59,179 bases of DNA from Terriglobia bacterium (GCA_020072765.1 JAIQGD010000021.1:1-59179), one strand, 5' to 3'; positions 17,470 through 25,544 are shown, numbered from the stretch's first letter. Notes: generated by a model not told the origin, from the letters alone. Program-made: numbers and translations.

Positions 17470-17904
17470 CTACGGCGTGCGGGGTGCGCGGGCGGGCTCG
17501 ATTTCGTGCGGGGCGATCACGGCGGGCTGGGGGGCGCGGCGCAAGGCCACGAATTTCTCCACCGCGCAGCACGCGGAGTCCAGCCGCGCCCGGTCGCGCT
17601 GCATCTCCGGACTCTGCTGGAGATGTTCGAGCGTCCCGCGCAGGATGGCGGCGGCCGCCGGATCGGCGGGAACCTCCAGCCGGTAGTGCATCCACTTGCC
17701 CTCGCGCCGCGCGGAGACCAGGCCCGCCCGCCGCAGATAGGCCAGGTGGCGGGAGATCTTGGGCTGGCTCATGCGCAGGATGCCCACAAAATAGCAGACG
17801 CAGATTTCGCGGCCGGCGATGAGGTTGAGCAGGCGCAGGCGCGTGGAATCGGCAAGGGCGCGAAACAGGCCGCCCAGCGAAACAGGCGTGGAGGCGCGGG
17901 GCAT
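17470..17904 (-). CDS. arsR: ArsR-family metalloregulator
   Basis: A 144-residue winged-helix repressor that leaves DNA when it binds arsenite. The helix-turn-helix is MSQPKISRHLAYLRRAGLVS and the inducer site is the EICVCYF motif with Cys35 and Cys37 in the helix before it, as in type I ArsR proteins. A further SACCAV near the C-terminus adds two more Cys. I chose the ATG at 17904 because a TATACT -10 lies six bases upstream, which makes longer starts impossible on that transcript. It is divergent from arsM-arsC-acr3 and probably controls both directions from the shared 106-base gap. Confidence 0.92.
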   Translation of the reverse strand: MPRASTPVSLGGLFRALADSTRLRLLNLIAGREICVCYFVGILRMSQPKISRHLAYLRRAGLVSARREGKWMHYRLEVPADPAAAAILRGTLEHLQQSPEMQRDRARLDSACCAVEKFVALRRAPQPAVIAPHEIEPARAPRTP

Positions 17905-18010
17905 GCCGGGAGTATACAACATATTCGGCTTGACATATATGCGCACGCGGGATAGCCTGCCGATATATGCGCGCATCCAGATATGATCGGGGAGGCGCCC
18001 GGAGGATACC
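17905..18010. promoter_or_regulatory. Divergent ars promoter region with candidate ArsR operator
   Basis: On the minus strand TATACT (17916-17911) sits six bases from the arsR ATG. On the plus strand TTGACA (17930-17935) could pair with TAGCCT (17953-17958, 17-base spacer); a better -10, TATGAT (17982-17987), lies further down, followed by a strong GGAGGAT ribosome site (18001) before arsM. Between them are two direct copies of ATATATGCGC (17936-17945 and 17963-17972) and a perfect palindrome ATGCGCGCAT (17967-17976), well placed for a repressor. ArsR binding is an inference. Confidence 0.55.
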
Positions 18011-18904
18011 ATGGCCACCAACGACATCAAACAGATCGTCCAGAGCCGCTACGGAGAAGCCGCCCGGCGCGTATCCGCCGGCGAAGCCGCCGGCTGCGGC
18101 TGCCAGAGCAACGCCGTCCCCTGCTGCGATCCCATTTCCTCAAACCTCTATGCGGCGAATGAAACCGCCGCCCTGCCCCAGGAAGCCGTCGCCGCATCGC
18201 TGGGCTGCGGCAATCCCACGGCTCTGGCGCAACTCCATCCCGGGGAGCAAGTGCTGGATTTGGGCTCGGGCGGGGGCATCGACGTGCTGCTTTCCGCCAA
18301 ACGAGTCGGTCCCGCGGGTAAAGCCTACGGCCTGGACATGACCGACGACATGTTGGCGCTGGCCCGCGCCAACCAGCGCAAGGCGGGCGTCGAGAACGTG
18401 GAATTCCTCAAGGGCGAGATCGAGAACATTCCCCTGCCGGAAGCCTCGGTGGACGTGGTGATCTCGAATTGCGTGATCAATCTTTCCTCCGACAAGCAGC
18501 GCGTCTTGCGCGAAGCCTTCCGGGTGCTGCGGCCGGGCGGGCGATTCGCCGTTTCCGACGTGGTGGTGTGCGGTCCCGTGCCCGCGGAAATTCGCCGGAA
18601 TGTGGAGTTGTGGGTGGGCTGCGTCGCCGGAGCGATGGAGGAGTCGGAATACCGGAGCAAGCTGGCCGCCGCCGGATTCGCGGAGATCGAAATCGAGCGC
18701 ACGCGCGTGTACAGCGTCGAGGACGCGCGGCAATTTCTCACCGCGCAGGGCGTCGACGTGGACGCCATCGCGCCCCAGGTGAACGGCAAATTCGCCAGCG
18801 CGTTCATTCGCGCCCGCAAACCCGCGTTGGCCGCGCGCGCGAACGGAAGGTCCTGCTGTGGTGCGACGGCCTGCTGCGATTCCACCGAAGCCGCCAAGGC
18901 ATGA
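18011..18904 (+). CDS. arsM: Arsenite S-adenosylmethionine methyltransferase
   Basis: A 297-residue cytoplasmic enzyme that methylates arsenite using SAM. The SAM-binding motif is VLDLGSGGGIDVLLSAKRVG, followed by GLDMTDDML and NVEFLKGEIENIPLP. Arsenite-binding Cys are expected at the N-terminal cluster (CGCQSNAVPCCDP), in VISNCVINLS and in LWVGCVAGAM, all present. The C-terminus ends in a second Cys-rich tail (SCCGATACCDS), seen in many ArsM proteins. The N-terminal NDIKQIVQSRYGEAARRV is the usual ArsM start. First gene of the operon; its TGA overlaps the arsC ATG (ATGA), coupling translation. Confidence 0.95.
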   Translation: MATNDIKQIVQSRYGEAARRVSAGEAAGCGCQSNAVPCCDPISSNLYAANETAALPQEAVAASLGCGNPTALAQLHPGEQVLDLGSGGGIDVLLSAKRVGPAGKAYGLDMTDDMLALARANQRKAGVENVEFLKGEIENIPLPEASVDVVISNCVINLSSDKQRVLREAFRVLRPGGRFAVSDVVVCGPVPAEIRRNVELWVGCVAGAMEESEYRSKLAAAGFAEIEIERTRVYSVEDARQFLTAQGVDVDAIAPQVNGKFASAFIRARKPALAARANGRSCCGATACCDSTEAAKA

Positions 18905-19404
18905 CCATCGCGCCGGCGCGCTACAACGTGCTGTTTCTGTGTACCGGCAATTCCGCCCGGTCGATCATGGCCGAGGCCATTTTGAATTACCGGGGCGGGC
19001 CGAATTTCACGGCCTATAGCGCCGGGAGCCATCCGGTGGGGCAGGTGCGTCCCGAGGCGCTGCATCAGATCAAGCTCGCCGGTCTTTCCGCGGCCGGCCT
19101 GCGCAGCAAATCCTGGGATGAATTCGCCCAGCCGGGCGCGCCGCACATGAATTTCGTCTTCACTGTGTGCGACAACGCCGCCCACGAAGTCTGCCCCATC
19201 TGGCCGGGGCAGCCGATGACTGCACACTGGGGCATTCCCGACCCGGCGGTGGTGCAAGGAACGCCCGCGGAGATCGAGCGCGCGTTTCGCGACGCCTTCA
19301 CCCTGCTCGACCGGAGAATCGGATTGTTCCTCAGCCTGCCGCTGGCCAGCATCAATGAACTCTCCCTGCTGGGGGAACTCCGCCGCATCGGCCAAACATC
19401 ATGA
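18901..19404 (+). CDS. arsC: Arsenate reductase, low-molecular-weight phosphatase (thioredoxin-linked) type
   Basis: A 167-residue enzyme that reduces arsenate to arsenite for export. NVLFLCTGNSARSIMAEAIL holds the phosphatase-like P-loop with nucleophile Cys14 and the general RS. Two further Cys in VFTVCDNAAHEVCPIWPG can shuttle the disulfide to thioredoxin, as in the Bacillus-type enzyme; the spacing between them is eight residues, one more than in B. subtilis ArsC. The general acid is in WGIPDPA. I used the ATG at 18901 that overlaps the arsM stop; the frame is open far upstream inside arsM but that is antisense-free overlap only. Confidence 0.9.
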   Translation: MTIAPARYNVLFLCTGNSARSIMAEAILNYRGGPNFTAYSAGSHPVGQVRPEALHQIKLAGLSAAGLRSKSWDEFAQPGAPHMNFVFTVCDNAAHEVCPIWPGQPMTAHWGIPDPAVVQGTPAEIERAFRDAFTLLDRRIGLFLSLPLASINELSLLGELRRIGQTS

Positions 19405-20501
19405 CGCCACCCCGCGCCGCGAAAGGACCCGACGTGCAGGCCCCGCCGAAGAGGCTGAATTTTTTCGAGCGCTATCTGAGCGCGTGGGTGGCCGCGTGCA
19501 TGGCCGCGGGCCTCCTGCTGGGCAAGTTTCTGCCCGGATGGACGCGGGCGTTCCGGGAACTGGAATTTGGAAAAGGCAGCCAAATCAACCTGCCGATCGC
19601 CGTGCTCATCTGGCTGATGATCGTCCCCATGATGATGAAGGTGGATTTCACCGCCATTCTGAAAGTGGGCCAGAAGCCGCGGGGCGTGCTGATCACGCTC
19701 TTCGTCAATTGGATGGTGAAACCCTTTTCGATGGCCTTGATCTCCTGGATCTTCTTCCGCCACGTCTTCGCCGCGTGGATTTCCCCCGCCGAGGCCGGCC
19801 AGTACATCGCCGGGACCATCATCCTGGCCGCGGCGCCGTGCACGGCCATGGTGTTCGTCTGGAGCCATCTGACCGGCGGCGACCCAGGGTATACGCTGGT
19901 CCAGGTGTCGCTGAACGATCTGATCATGCTGTTTCTGTTCGCGCCGATTGTGCGGTATCTGGTGAGCGGCGCCTCTTCGCTGTCCGTGCCCTTCATGGTG
20001 CTGCTCTATTCCGTCGTTGCGTTCATCGTGATCCCTCTGGGCGCGGGTGTGGCGCTCCGGGTATGGCTCGTCGGGCGCCACGGCAAGGAGTGGTTTGAGA
20101 CGGCCCTGCTGCCCCGGCTTGCTCCCGTGACCATCCTGGCGCTGCTCGCGACGCTGGTGCTGATCTTTGCCTTCCAGGCGGACAACATCACCGGAAAATC
20201 GTTCCACGTGCTGCTGATCGCCGTGCCCATTCTGCTCCAGGTCTATTTCAATTCCTCGCTGGCCTATGGCCTCATGCGGTTGTTCCGCGTGGAGCACGCG
20301 GTGGCCGCGCCGGGCGCCCTGATCGGCGCCAGCAACTTCTTCGAGCTGGCCGTGGCCACGGCCATCGTTCTGTTCGGCCCGGGTTCCGGGGCGGCGCTGG
20401 CCACCGTGGTGGGAGTCCTGATCGAAGTGCCGGTCATGCTCTCGGTCTGCGCGGTGTGCAATCGCACGCGCCATTGGTTCCCTCGACCCGCGTCGGGATA
20501 G
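19401..20501 (+). CDS. acr3: ACR3-family arsenite efflux permease
   Basis: A 366-residue inner-membrane protein with about ten hydrophobic helices. The LIWLMIVPMMMKVDF segment and the AGTIILAAAPCTAMVFVWSHLTGG segment with its conserved Cys, which is needed for arsenite transport in ACR3, are both present, as is QVYFNSSLAYGLMRLF and APGALIGASNFFELAVATAI. It exports arsenite using the proton motive force. The ATG overlaps the arsC stop (ATGA), so the operon arsM-arsC-acr3 is fully coupled. The following ~97 bases before the his promoter contain no clear terminator. Confidence 0.95.
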   Translation: MTPPRAAKGPDVQAPPKRLNFFERYLSAWVAACMAAGLLLGKFLPGWTRAFRELEFGKGSQINLPIAVLIWLMIVPMMMKVDFTAILKVGQKPRGVLITLFVNWMVKPFSMALISWIFFRHVFAAWISPAEAGQYIAGTIILAAAPCTAMVFVWSHLTGGDPGYTLVQVSLNDLIMLFLFAPIVRYLVSGASSLSVPFMVLLYSVVAFIVIPLGAGVALRVWLVGRHGKEWFETALLPRLAPVTILALLATLVLIFAFQADNITGKSFHVLLIAVPILLQVYFNSSLAYGLMRLFRVEHAVAAPGALIGASNFFELAVATAIVLFGPGSGAALATVVGVLIEVPVMLSVCAVCNRTRHWFPRPASG

Positions 20502-20598
20502 CGCGGGCCATAGTAGGGATCGCCCTGCGCTGGTGGAGCCGCGCTGCTGTGGTAAAATCCTGGTGTTACGACAGGGGCCAAGATCTGTAAAATCGCGC

Positions 20599-20627
20599 TT
20601 GACAATCAGGACATATTGGTCTAGATT
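20599..20627 (+). promoter_or_regulatory. Promoter of the histidine operon leader
   Basis: TTGACA (20599-20604) is a perfect -35; a 17-base spacer leads to TAGATT (20622-20627), a four-of-six match to the -10. The expected start site is about 20634, only three bases before the leader-peptide ATG at 20637, and no Shine-Dalgarno sequence fits in between. The transcript should therefore begin almost at the leader peptide and run through the attenuator into hisI. Confidence 0.75.
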
Positions 20628-20636
20628 TGCCCCAAT

Positions 20637-20702
20637 ATGAAGCTGCAGGCGCACCACCTCCATCATCACCACGCGAACCCGTGCCTGCGGCGGTGTGGCT
20701 AG
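20637..20702 (+). CDS. hisL: His operon leader peptide
   Basis: A 21-codon open frame reading [15 protein letters not shown] and then CLRRCG, stop TAG. Six of seven consecutive codons (20652-20672) are His codons, the signature of an attenuation leader peptide whose translation speed reports charged tRNA-His. It lies 10 bases after a promoter and just upstream of mutually exclusive RNA pairings and a terminator, then hisI. It is too short for ordinary gene callers. The sequence is unlike the enterobacterial leader outside the His run, so it is probably an independent or strongly diverged case. Confidence 0.85.
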   Translation: MKLQAHHLHHHHANPCLRRCG

Positions 20703-20766
20703 CTCGAACTACGAAGCTGGACTCATTTAACCCGCTGGCGCGGCAAGCGCCAGCGGGTTTTTTATT
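20642..20766 (+). promoter_or_regulatory. His operon transcription attenuator (RNA segments 1-4)
   Basis: Four segments can be read. Segment 1 GCTGCAGGC (20642-20650) pairs with segment 2 GCCTGCGGC (20683-20691), nine pairs with one G-U. Segment 2 shifted by two, GTGCCTGCGG (20681-20690), pairs instead with segment 3 CCGCTGGCGC (20732-20741), ten positions with one G-U and one U-U mismatch. Segment 3 (20729-20741) pairs with segment 4 (20747-20759) to form the terminator. A ribosome stalled on the His codons (20652-20672) would cover segment 1, freeing 2 to pair with 3 and so block the terminator. Smooth translation would allow 1:2 and 3:4. This is the classic logic. Confidence 0.8.
20729..20766 (+). 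terminator. Attenuator terminator before hisI
   Basis: A perfect 13-base-pair stem, AACCCGCTGGCGC with GCGCCAGCGGGTT, around the loop GGCAA, followed by a T-rich run (TTTTTATTTT). It lies 27 bases after the leader-peptide stop and 36 bases before the hisI ATG. Its 5' arm is also the 3' arm of the antiterminator pairing. Confidence 0.93.
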
Positions 20767-20794
20767 TTCCGGAGGCTTTTTTTTGGGAGAGACC

Positions 20795-21184
20795 ATGGAA
20801 CTGGATTTCGAAAAGGAAAACGGACTGATCCCCGCCATCGTGCAGGATCACGCGAGCGGCGAAGTCTTGATGCTCGGCTTCATGAACCGGGAGGCCTACG
20901 CCAAGACGCGGGAGACCGGCTTCGTCACGTTCTACAGCCGGTCGCGGCAGAAGCTCTGGACCAAGGGCGAGACCAGCGGCCAGAAGCTCCTGCTGCGCGA
21001 CTTGCGCGTCGATTGCGACCTCGATGCCCTGCTCGTGCGCGCCGAACTCGAAGGCGGCGCCGTCTGCCACGAGGGCTACCGCAGCTGCTTCTTCCGCCAG
21101 ATCGCGCCCGACGGCTCGGCGCGGGTGGTCGGAGAGCGCGTCTTTACGCCCGAGGAACTCTATGGAAAGGGATCGAAACAATGA
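20795..21184 (+). CDS. hisI: Phosphoribosyl-AMP cyclohydrolase
   Basis: A 129-residue zinc enzyme that opens the purine ring of phosphoribosyl-AMP, the third step of histidine synthesis. Family motifs are visible: [37 protein letters not shown], the metal-binding [10 protein letters not shown] and [12 protein letters not shown]. It is the PRA-CH domain alone; the PRA-PH (HisE) activity is not fused and no hisE is seen in the window. The ATG at 20795 is preceded by GGGAGA. Longer in-frame starts would run through the attenuator and are rejected. The stop overlaps the hisG start (ATGA). Confidence 0.95.
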   Translation: MELDFEKENGLIPAIVQDHASGEVLMLGFMNREAYAKTRETGFVTFYSRSRQKLWTKGETSGQKLLLRDLRVDCDLDALLVRAELEGGAVCHEGYRSCFFRQIAPDGSARVVGERVFTPEELYGKGSKQ

Positions 21185-22053
21185 GCCGTCTGAAACTCGG
21201 CATCCCCAAGGGAAGCCTGCAGGATTCGACCGTGGAACTGTTCGCCAAGGCCGGCTGGCGCATTTCGGTGAGTTCGCGCAGCTACTATCCGGGTGTGGAC
21301 GATCCCGAGATCGAATGCATGATGGTGCGCGCGCAGGAAATGGCGCGCTACGTCGAAAGCGGCGCGCTCGACGCCGGGCTGACCGGCAAGGACTGGATCC
21401 AGGAAACCGGCTCGGACGTGGTCGAGGTGGCCGAGCTGATCTATTCGAAGACCAGCCTGGGGCGCGTGCGCTGGGTGCTCGCCGTGGCCGAGGATTCGCC
21501 GATCCAGAGCGTGCGCGATCTCGAAGGGAAAGTGATCGCCACCGAGGCCGTGCGCATGACCGAGAAATACCTCGAGCGCAACGGCGTGAAGGCGCGCGTG
21601 GAATTTTCCTGGGGCGCGACGGAAGTGAAAGTTCCCGACCTGGCCGACGGGATCGTCGAAGTGACGGAAACGGGCTCCTCGCTGCGCGCCAATCACCTGC
21701 GCGTGGTCGATACGCTGCTGGAATCCGCCCCGTGGTTCATCGCCAATCGCAAGGCCTGGCAGGACGCCTGGAAGCGCGAAAAGATCGAGAACATCGTGCT
21801 GCTGCTCGAGGGCGCCATCAAGGCCTACAACCGCGTGGGACTCATGCTCAACGTGCGCCGCATGGACCTGGAAAAAGTGCTGGGGACGCTGCCCGCGCTG
21901 CGCAATCCCACCATCGCGCAGCTGAGCGATCCGGGATGGGTGGCCATCAACACCATTGTGGAGGAAAAGACGGTCCGGCAACTGATTCCCAAGCTGAAGT
22001 CGGCCGGGGCGGAAGGGATTGTTGAGTATCCGCTCAACAAGATCGTGTACTGA
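21181..22053 (+). CDS. hisG: ATP phosphoribosyltransferase, long form
   Basis: A 290-residue enzyme that joins ATP and PRPP, the committed and feedback-inhibited step of histidine synthesis. The N-terminus [22 protein letters not shown], the [10 protein letters not shown] loop and the PRPP-type [14 protein letters not shown] are typical. The C-terminal ~75 residues ([40 protein letters not shown]) form the ACT-like regulatory domain of long-form HisG, so no HisZ partner is needed. The start overlaps hisI and the stop overlaps hisD (TGATG). Confidence 0.96.
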   Translation: MSRLKLGIPKGSLQDSTVELFAKAGWRISVSSRSYYPGVDDPEIECMMVRAQEMARYVESGALDAGLTGKDWIQETGSDVVEVAELIYSKTSLGRVRWVLAVAEDSPIQSVRDLEGKVIATEAVRMTEKYLERNGVKARVEFSWGATEVKVPDLADGIVEVTETGSSLRANHLRVVDTLLESAPWFIANRKAWQDAWKREKIENIVLLLEGAIKAYNRVGLMLNVRRMDLEKVLGTLPALRNPTIAQLSDPGWVAINTIVEEKTVRQLIPKLKSAGAEGIVEYPLNKIVY

Positions 22054-23306
22054 TGCGCGTCCTTCGGCTCACGAACGCTACGGAGGATCAGGTGCTGGCC
22101 TCGCGCCGGGCCAGCAGCCGCGACGCCGAACGCGTGGCTGCGGGCATCGTCGAGGACGTGCGGCGCCGCGGCGATGCGGCGCTGTTTTCGTGGACCAAGC
22201 GCCTGGATCGCCTGGCGCTGGGCCCGCGCACCGTCTGGGCCACGCGCGCCGAGATGGCGCGGGCCGCCCGCAAAGTGCCAAAGCCGTTTCTCTCCGCCAT
22301 CGACCACGCCGCCCGCAACATCCGCGCCGTGGCGCGCCGCCAGAAACCGCAGGAATGGACCATCCAGGTCGAGCCGGGCGTGCGCGCCGGACAACTCGTT
22401 CGTCCCATCGAGTCCATCGGGTGCTATCTGCCGGGCGGCCGCTTCTCGCTGGTTTCCACGCTGCTGATGACCGTGATTCCCGCGCAGGAAGCGGGCGTGC
22501 GCAACATCGTCGTGGTGAGCCCGCAGCCGGGCCCCGCGCTGCTGGCGGCTGCCGCGCGGCTCGGCGTGGCGTCGGTGGCCCGCGTGGGCGGGGCGCAGGC
22601 TATCGCCGCCCTGGCCTACGGGACGCGCTCGATTCCGCGCGTGGACAAAATTTTCGGGCCGGGCAACCGCTTCGTCACCGCCGCCAAGAAGCTCGTCAGC
22701 GCCGACTGCGCCATTGATCTCCTGGCCGGGCCGACCGAAGCCATCGTCTTTGCCACGCGCGGCAACCCGCGCTTTATGGCCGCGGATTTGATCGCGCAGG
22801 CCGAGCACGATCCCGACGCCATCGCGCTGTTCGTGACCACGTCGTCGCGCCTGGCGCGCGAGGTGGCTCAGGAAACCGAGCGCCAGCTGTTCGACCTGCC
22901 CAAGACGAATCTGGCGCGGCGCGCGCTGGAGAAAAACGGCGCGGCGCTGGTGGCCCGCAACCTCGCCGACGCGGCGCGCTTCGTCAACCGCTTTGCCCCG
23001 GAACATCTGAGCCTACCCGGCAAAGGGGATGGCCTGCTCGCGCGCATTGATTCCGCCGGAAGCATTTTCCTGGGCGATTGGAGCGCGCAGACGTTCGGCG
23101 ACTACGCCAGCGGCACCAACCACGTCCTGCCGACGGGCGGCGTGGCGCGGACGCGCGGCGGCCTTTCGGTCGCCGATTTCGTGAAATGCATCAGCGTGCA
23201 GGAGGTGTCGCGCGCCGGATGTGCGCGGCTGGCTCCGGTGGCCGAGGAGTTCGCGCGCGCCGAAGGTTTACAGGCGCACGCGCGGGCCGTCGAGGTGCGC
23301 CGGTGA
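22053..23306 (+). CDS. hisD: Histidinol dehydrogenase
   Basis: A 417-residue zinc enzyme that oxidises histidinol to histidine in two NAD-dependent steps, the last of the pathway. Key stretches are IGCYLPGGRFSLVSTLLMT, VDKIFGPGNRFVTAAKKLV, LAGPTEAIVFA, the QAEHDPDAIALF motif, FAPEHLSL and NHVLPTGGVARTRGGLSVAD, which include the usual zinc- and substrate-binding residues. Length is normal for the family (about 425). It overlaps hisG by one base and hisC by four (GTGA). Confidence 0.96.
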   Translation: MRVLRLTNATEDQVLASRRASSRDAERVAAGIVEDVRRRGDAALFSWTKRLDRLALGPRTVWATRAEMARAARKVPKPFLSAIDHAARNIRAVARRQKPQEWTIQVEPGVRAGQLVRPIESIGCYLPGGRFSLVSTLLMTVIPAQEAGVRNIVVVSPQPGPALLAAAARLGVASVARVGGAQAIAALAYGTRSIPRVDKIFGPGNRFVTAAKKLVSADCAIDLLAGPTEAIVFATRGNPRFMAADLIAQAEHDPDAIALFVTTSSRLAREVAQETERQLFDLPKTNLARRALEKNGAALVARNLADAARFVNRFAPEHLSLPGKGDGLLARIDSAGSIFLGDWSAQTFGDYASGTNHVLPTGGVARTRGGLSVADFVKCISVQEVSRAGCARLAPVAEEFARAEGLQAHARAVEVRR

Positions 23307-24358
23307 AGACCTCGCTTCCCGTGCGGCGCGCCGTCGAGCGCATGCGCGCCTATCATCCTCCCCTCGAGGGACGCACGGAAAAGCTGCGCCTCGATTTCAA
23401 CGAGAACCCCATCGGCTGCTCGCCCGCCGTGCGCCGCGCTCTGGCGCAACTCAGCGCCGCGTCCATCGCCTCCTATCCCGAGCAGGAGACGGTGCGCCGC
23501 AAGGCCGCGCGCTTCTTCGGCGTCGCGCCGGAGGAACTGCTGCTGACCAACGGCACGGACGAGGCGCTCAGCCTGGTCGTGCACACCTTCGTCGAACCCG
23601 GCGACACCGTGCTGTTCGTCGAGCCGACCTACGCGATGTACCGCTTCTACGCGGAACTGGCCGGGGCGCGCATCGTGGCGCCGCGCTACGACGCCGCCAT
23701 GTGTTTCCCGTGGAACAATGTGATCGAGGCGCTCCGGGCCGGCCCGCGCGTCTTCTTCTTGCCCAACCCCAATAGTCCCACGGGCAACCTGCTCTCCTTG
23801 CGCGAGTTGCGGCGCATCCTCACCGCCGCGCGGCGGACCATGGTCGTGATCGACGAAGCCTATTTCGAATTTTCCGGCGTGACGGTGATCCCCTGGATCC
23901 GGCGGCACAAAAATCTGATCGTCACGCGCACGTTTTCGAAGACGGCGGGGCTGGCCGGCCTGCGCCTGGGCTGCCTGTTCGTCCATCGCGAACTCGCGGC
24001 CAGCATGAGGAAGGCGCAATCGCCCTATCCCGTGAACGCGGCGGCGCTGGTGGCCGCCGAAGCGGCCATGCGCGACCGCGTCTTCATTGCCCGCACGCTG
24101 CGCGAGGTGCGCCGCGGGCGGCGCGAACTCGAACGCGGGCTCGACCGCCTGGGCATCCGCTACTTTCCCAGCGCGGGAAATTTCCTGCTCGTGCATCTGG
24201 GCGCGAAGGCCAAACAAATCGTCGCGGCCCTGGCCCGCCAGGGCACGCTGGTCCGCGACCGCTCCAGCGATTTCGGCGGCGAAGGCTACGTGCGCATCAC
24301 TCTCGGGACGCCCGGCCAGATGCGGCGCCTGCTGCGCGAACTGAAAGAACACTCATGA
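23303..24358 (+). CDS. hisC: Histidinol-phosphate aminotransferase
   Basis: A 351-residue PLP enzyme (fold type I) that transaminates imidazole acetol phosphate. It shows LDFNENPIGCSP near the N-terminus, TNGTDEALSLVV, the PNPNSPTGN loop, VVIDEAYFEF, and the PLP lysine in TRTFSKTAGLAGLRLG, followed by VRDRSSDFGGEGYVRITLGT with the phosphate-binding Arg. I chose the GTG at 23303, which overlaps the hisD stop; the frame continues upstream inside hisD but gives non-homologous residues. It overlaps hisB by ATGA. Confidence 0.95.
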   Translation: MKTSLPVRRAVERMRAYHPPLEGRTEKLRLDFNENPIGCSPAVRRALAQLSAASIASYPEQETVRRKAARFFGVAPEELLLTNGTDEALSLVVHTFVEPGDTVLFVEPTYAMYRFYAELAGARIVAPRYDAAMCFPWNNVIEALRAGPRVFFLPNPNSPTGNLLSLRELRRILTAARRTMVVIDEAYFEFSGVTVIPWIRRHKNLIVTRTFSKTAGLAGLRLGCLFVHRELAASMRKAQSPYPVNAAALVAAEAAMRDRVFIARTLREVRRGRRELERGLDRLGIRYFPSAGNFLLVHLGAKAKQIVAALARQGTLVRDRSSDFGGEGYVRITLGTPGQMRRLLRELKEHS

Positions 24359-24942
24359 GAAAAGCGAAATCACAGCGCACCACCAAGGAAACCGACATCC
24401 GCCTGCGGCTCAATCTCGACGGCCGCGGAAAATCGCGAATCAGCACGGGCATTCGCTTCTTCGACCACATGCTCGAGCAGGTGGCGCGCCACGGCGGCCT
24501 GGATCTGGAGCTCGCGGCGCGCGGCGATCTCGACGTGGACCAGCACCACACCGTCGAGGACGTGGGCATCGCGCTGGGAGAAGCGGTGAAGCAGGCGCTG
24601 GGATCGAAGCGCGGAATTCTGCGCGCGGGTTATTTCCTGATGCCCATGGACGATTGCCTGGCGGCCGCCGCGCTGGATTTTTCCGGCCGGGCCTACTGCG
24701 TCTGCACCTGGAAACTTTCCGCGGCGCGCGTGGGCGATTTCCAGACCGAGCTGATGGAGGATTTCTTCCGGGCGTTCGCGCAGGGAGCGGCGGCCAACGT
24801 GCACCTGAAGCTGGTCTACGGGCGGTCTTCGCACCATCAGGTGGAGGCGATCTTCAAGGCGTTTGCCAAGGCGCTGCGTTTCGCCGTCACGCGCGACCGC
24901 CAATTGCGCCGCGTGCTGCCCTCAACCAAGGGGCTGCTGTGA
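24355..24942 (+). CDS. hisB: Imidazoleglycerol-phosphate dehydratase
   Basis: A 195-residue monofunctional IGPD, without the N-terminal histidinol-phosphatase domain found in enterobacteria. Metal-ligand motifs are intact: FFDHMLEQVARHGG, DVDQHHTVEDVGIALGEAV and SSHHQVEAIFKAFAKAL. It removes water from imidazoleglycerol phosphate with two Mn ions. Overlaps hisC and hisH by four bases each. The separate histidinol-phosphate phosphatase is not encoded in the window. Confidence 0.96.
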   Translation: MRKAKSQRTTKETDIRLRLNLDGRGKSRISTGIRFFDHMLEQVARHGGLDLELAARGDLDVDQHHTVEDVGIALGEAVKQALGSKRGILRAGYFLMPMDDCLAAAALDFSGRAYCVCTWKLSAARVGDFQTELMEDFFRAFAQGAAANVHLKLVYGRSSHHQVEAIFKAFAKALRFAVTRDRQLRRVLPSTKGLL

Positions 24943-25544
24943 AGCTAACCATCGTTGATTACGGCGCGGGGAATCTTCCGTCGGTCGAGCGCGCGTTCGA
25001 AGGCTTGGGCGCCCAGACCGAGCGGGCCGTCGCGCCGCAACAGCTCGCTGCGGCCCGGGCCATCGTGCTTCCCGGCGTGGGACATTTTTCCGCCTTCGTG
25101 GCCGGGCTGCGCGAACGCAACCTCACCGGTGCGCTGCGCGCCGCATGGCAGGCCGGCGTGCCCATCCTCGGAATCTGCCTCGGCCTGCAGGCGATGTTCG
25201 CATCCAGCGAAGAGGCCCCCGGCGAAGCGGGTCTGGGCTTTTTCCCGGAAAACGTCTGCGCGCTGCCGACCAACGTGAAATCGCCGCACATCGGCTGGAA
25301 CCAGTTGCGACGCATGCGGGAAAGCCGTCTGTTGCAAGGCATCCCCGAAGACGCTTATTTTTATTTCGCGCATTCCTACGCCGCGCCGGCCACCGCGCCC
25401 GCCACCGTGGCGGCGTGCGATCACGGCATTTCGTTCGCCGCGGTGATCGAGCAGGGCCGTCTGGCCGCCGTGCAGTTTCACCCGGAAAAATCGGGCGAGA
25501 CGGGCGCGCGTGTCCTGCGCAATTTTCTGGAGTCCCTGTCATGA
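24939..25544 (+). CDS. hisH: Imidazole glycerol phosphate synthase, glutaminase subunit
   Basis: A 201-residue class I glutamine amidotransferase that feeds ammonia to HisF. The start GTG at 24939 overlaps the hisB stop (GTGA) and gives the family N-terminus LTIVDYGAGNLPSVERAFE. The oxyanion strand is VLPGVGHFSAF, the nucleophile is the Cys in GICLGLQAMF, and the His-Glu pair is in AVQFHPEKSG. It ends four bases into hisF. Together with HisF it converts PRFAR to imidazoleglycerol phosphate and AICAR. Confidence 0.96.
   Translation: MKLTIVDYGAGNLPSVERAFEGLGAQTERAVAPQQLAAARAIVLPGVGHFSAFVAGLRERNLTGALRAAWQAGVPILGICLGLQAMFASSEEAPGEAGLGFFPENVCALPTNVKSPHIGWNQLRRMRESRLLQGIPEDAYFYFAHSYAAPATAPATVAACDHGISFAAVIEQGRLAAVQFHPEKSGETGARVLRNFLESLS

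Noticed and set aside
20627-20794. N-terminal extension of hisI through the attenuator
   Set aside because: The frame is open upstream, but it would translate the terminator and leader region, and a good ribosome site precedes the ATG at 20795.
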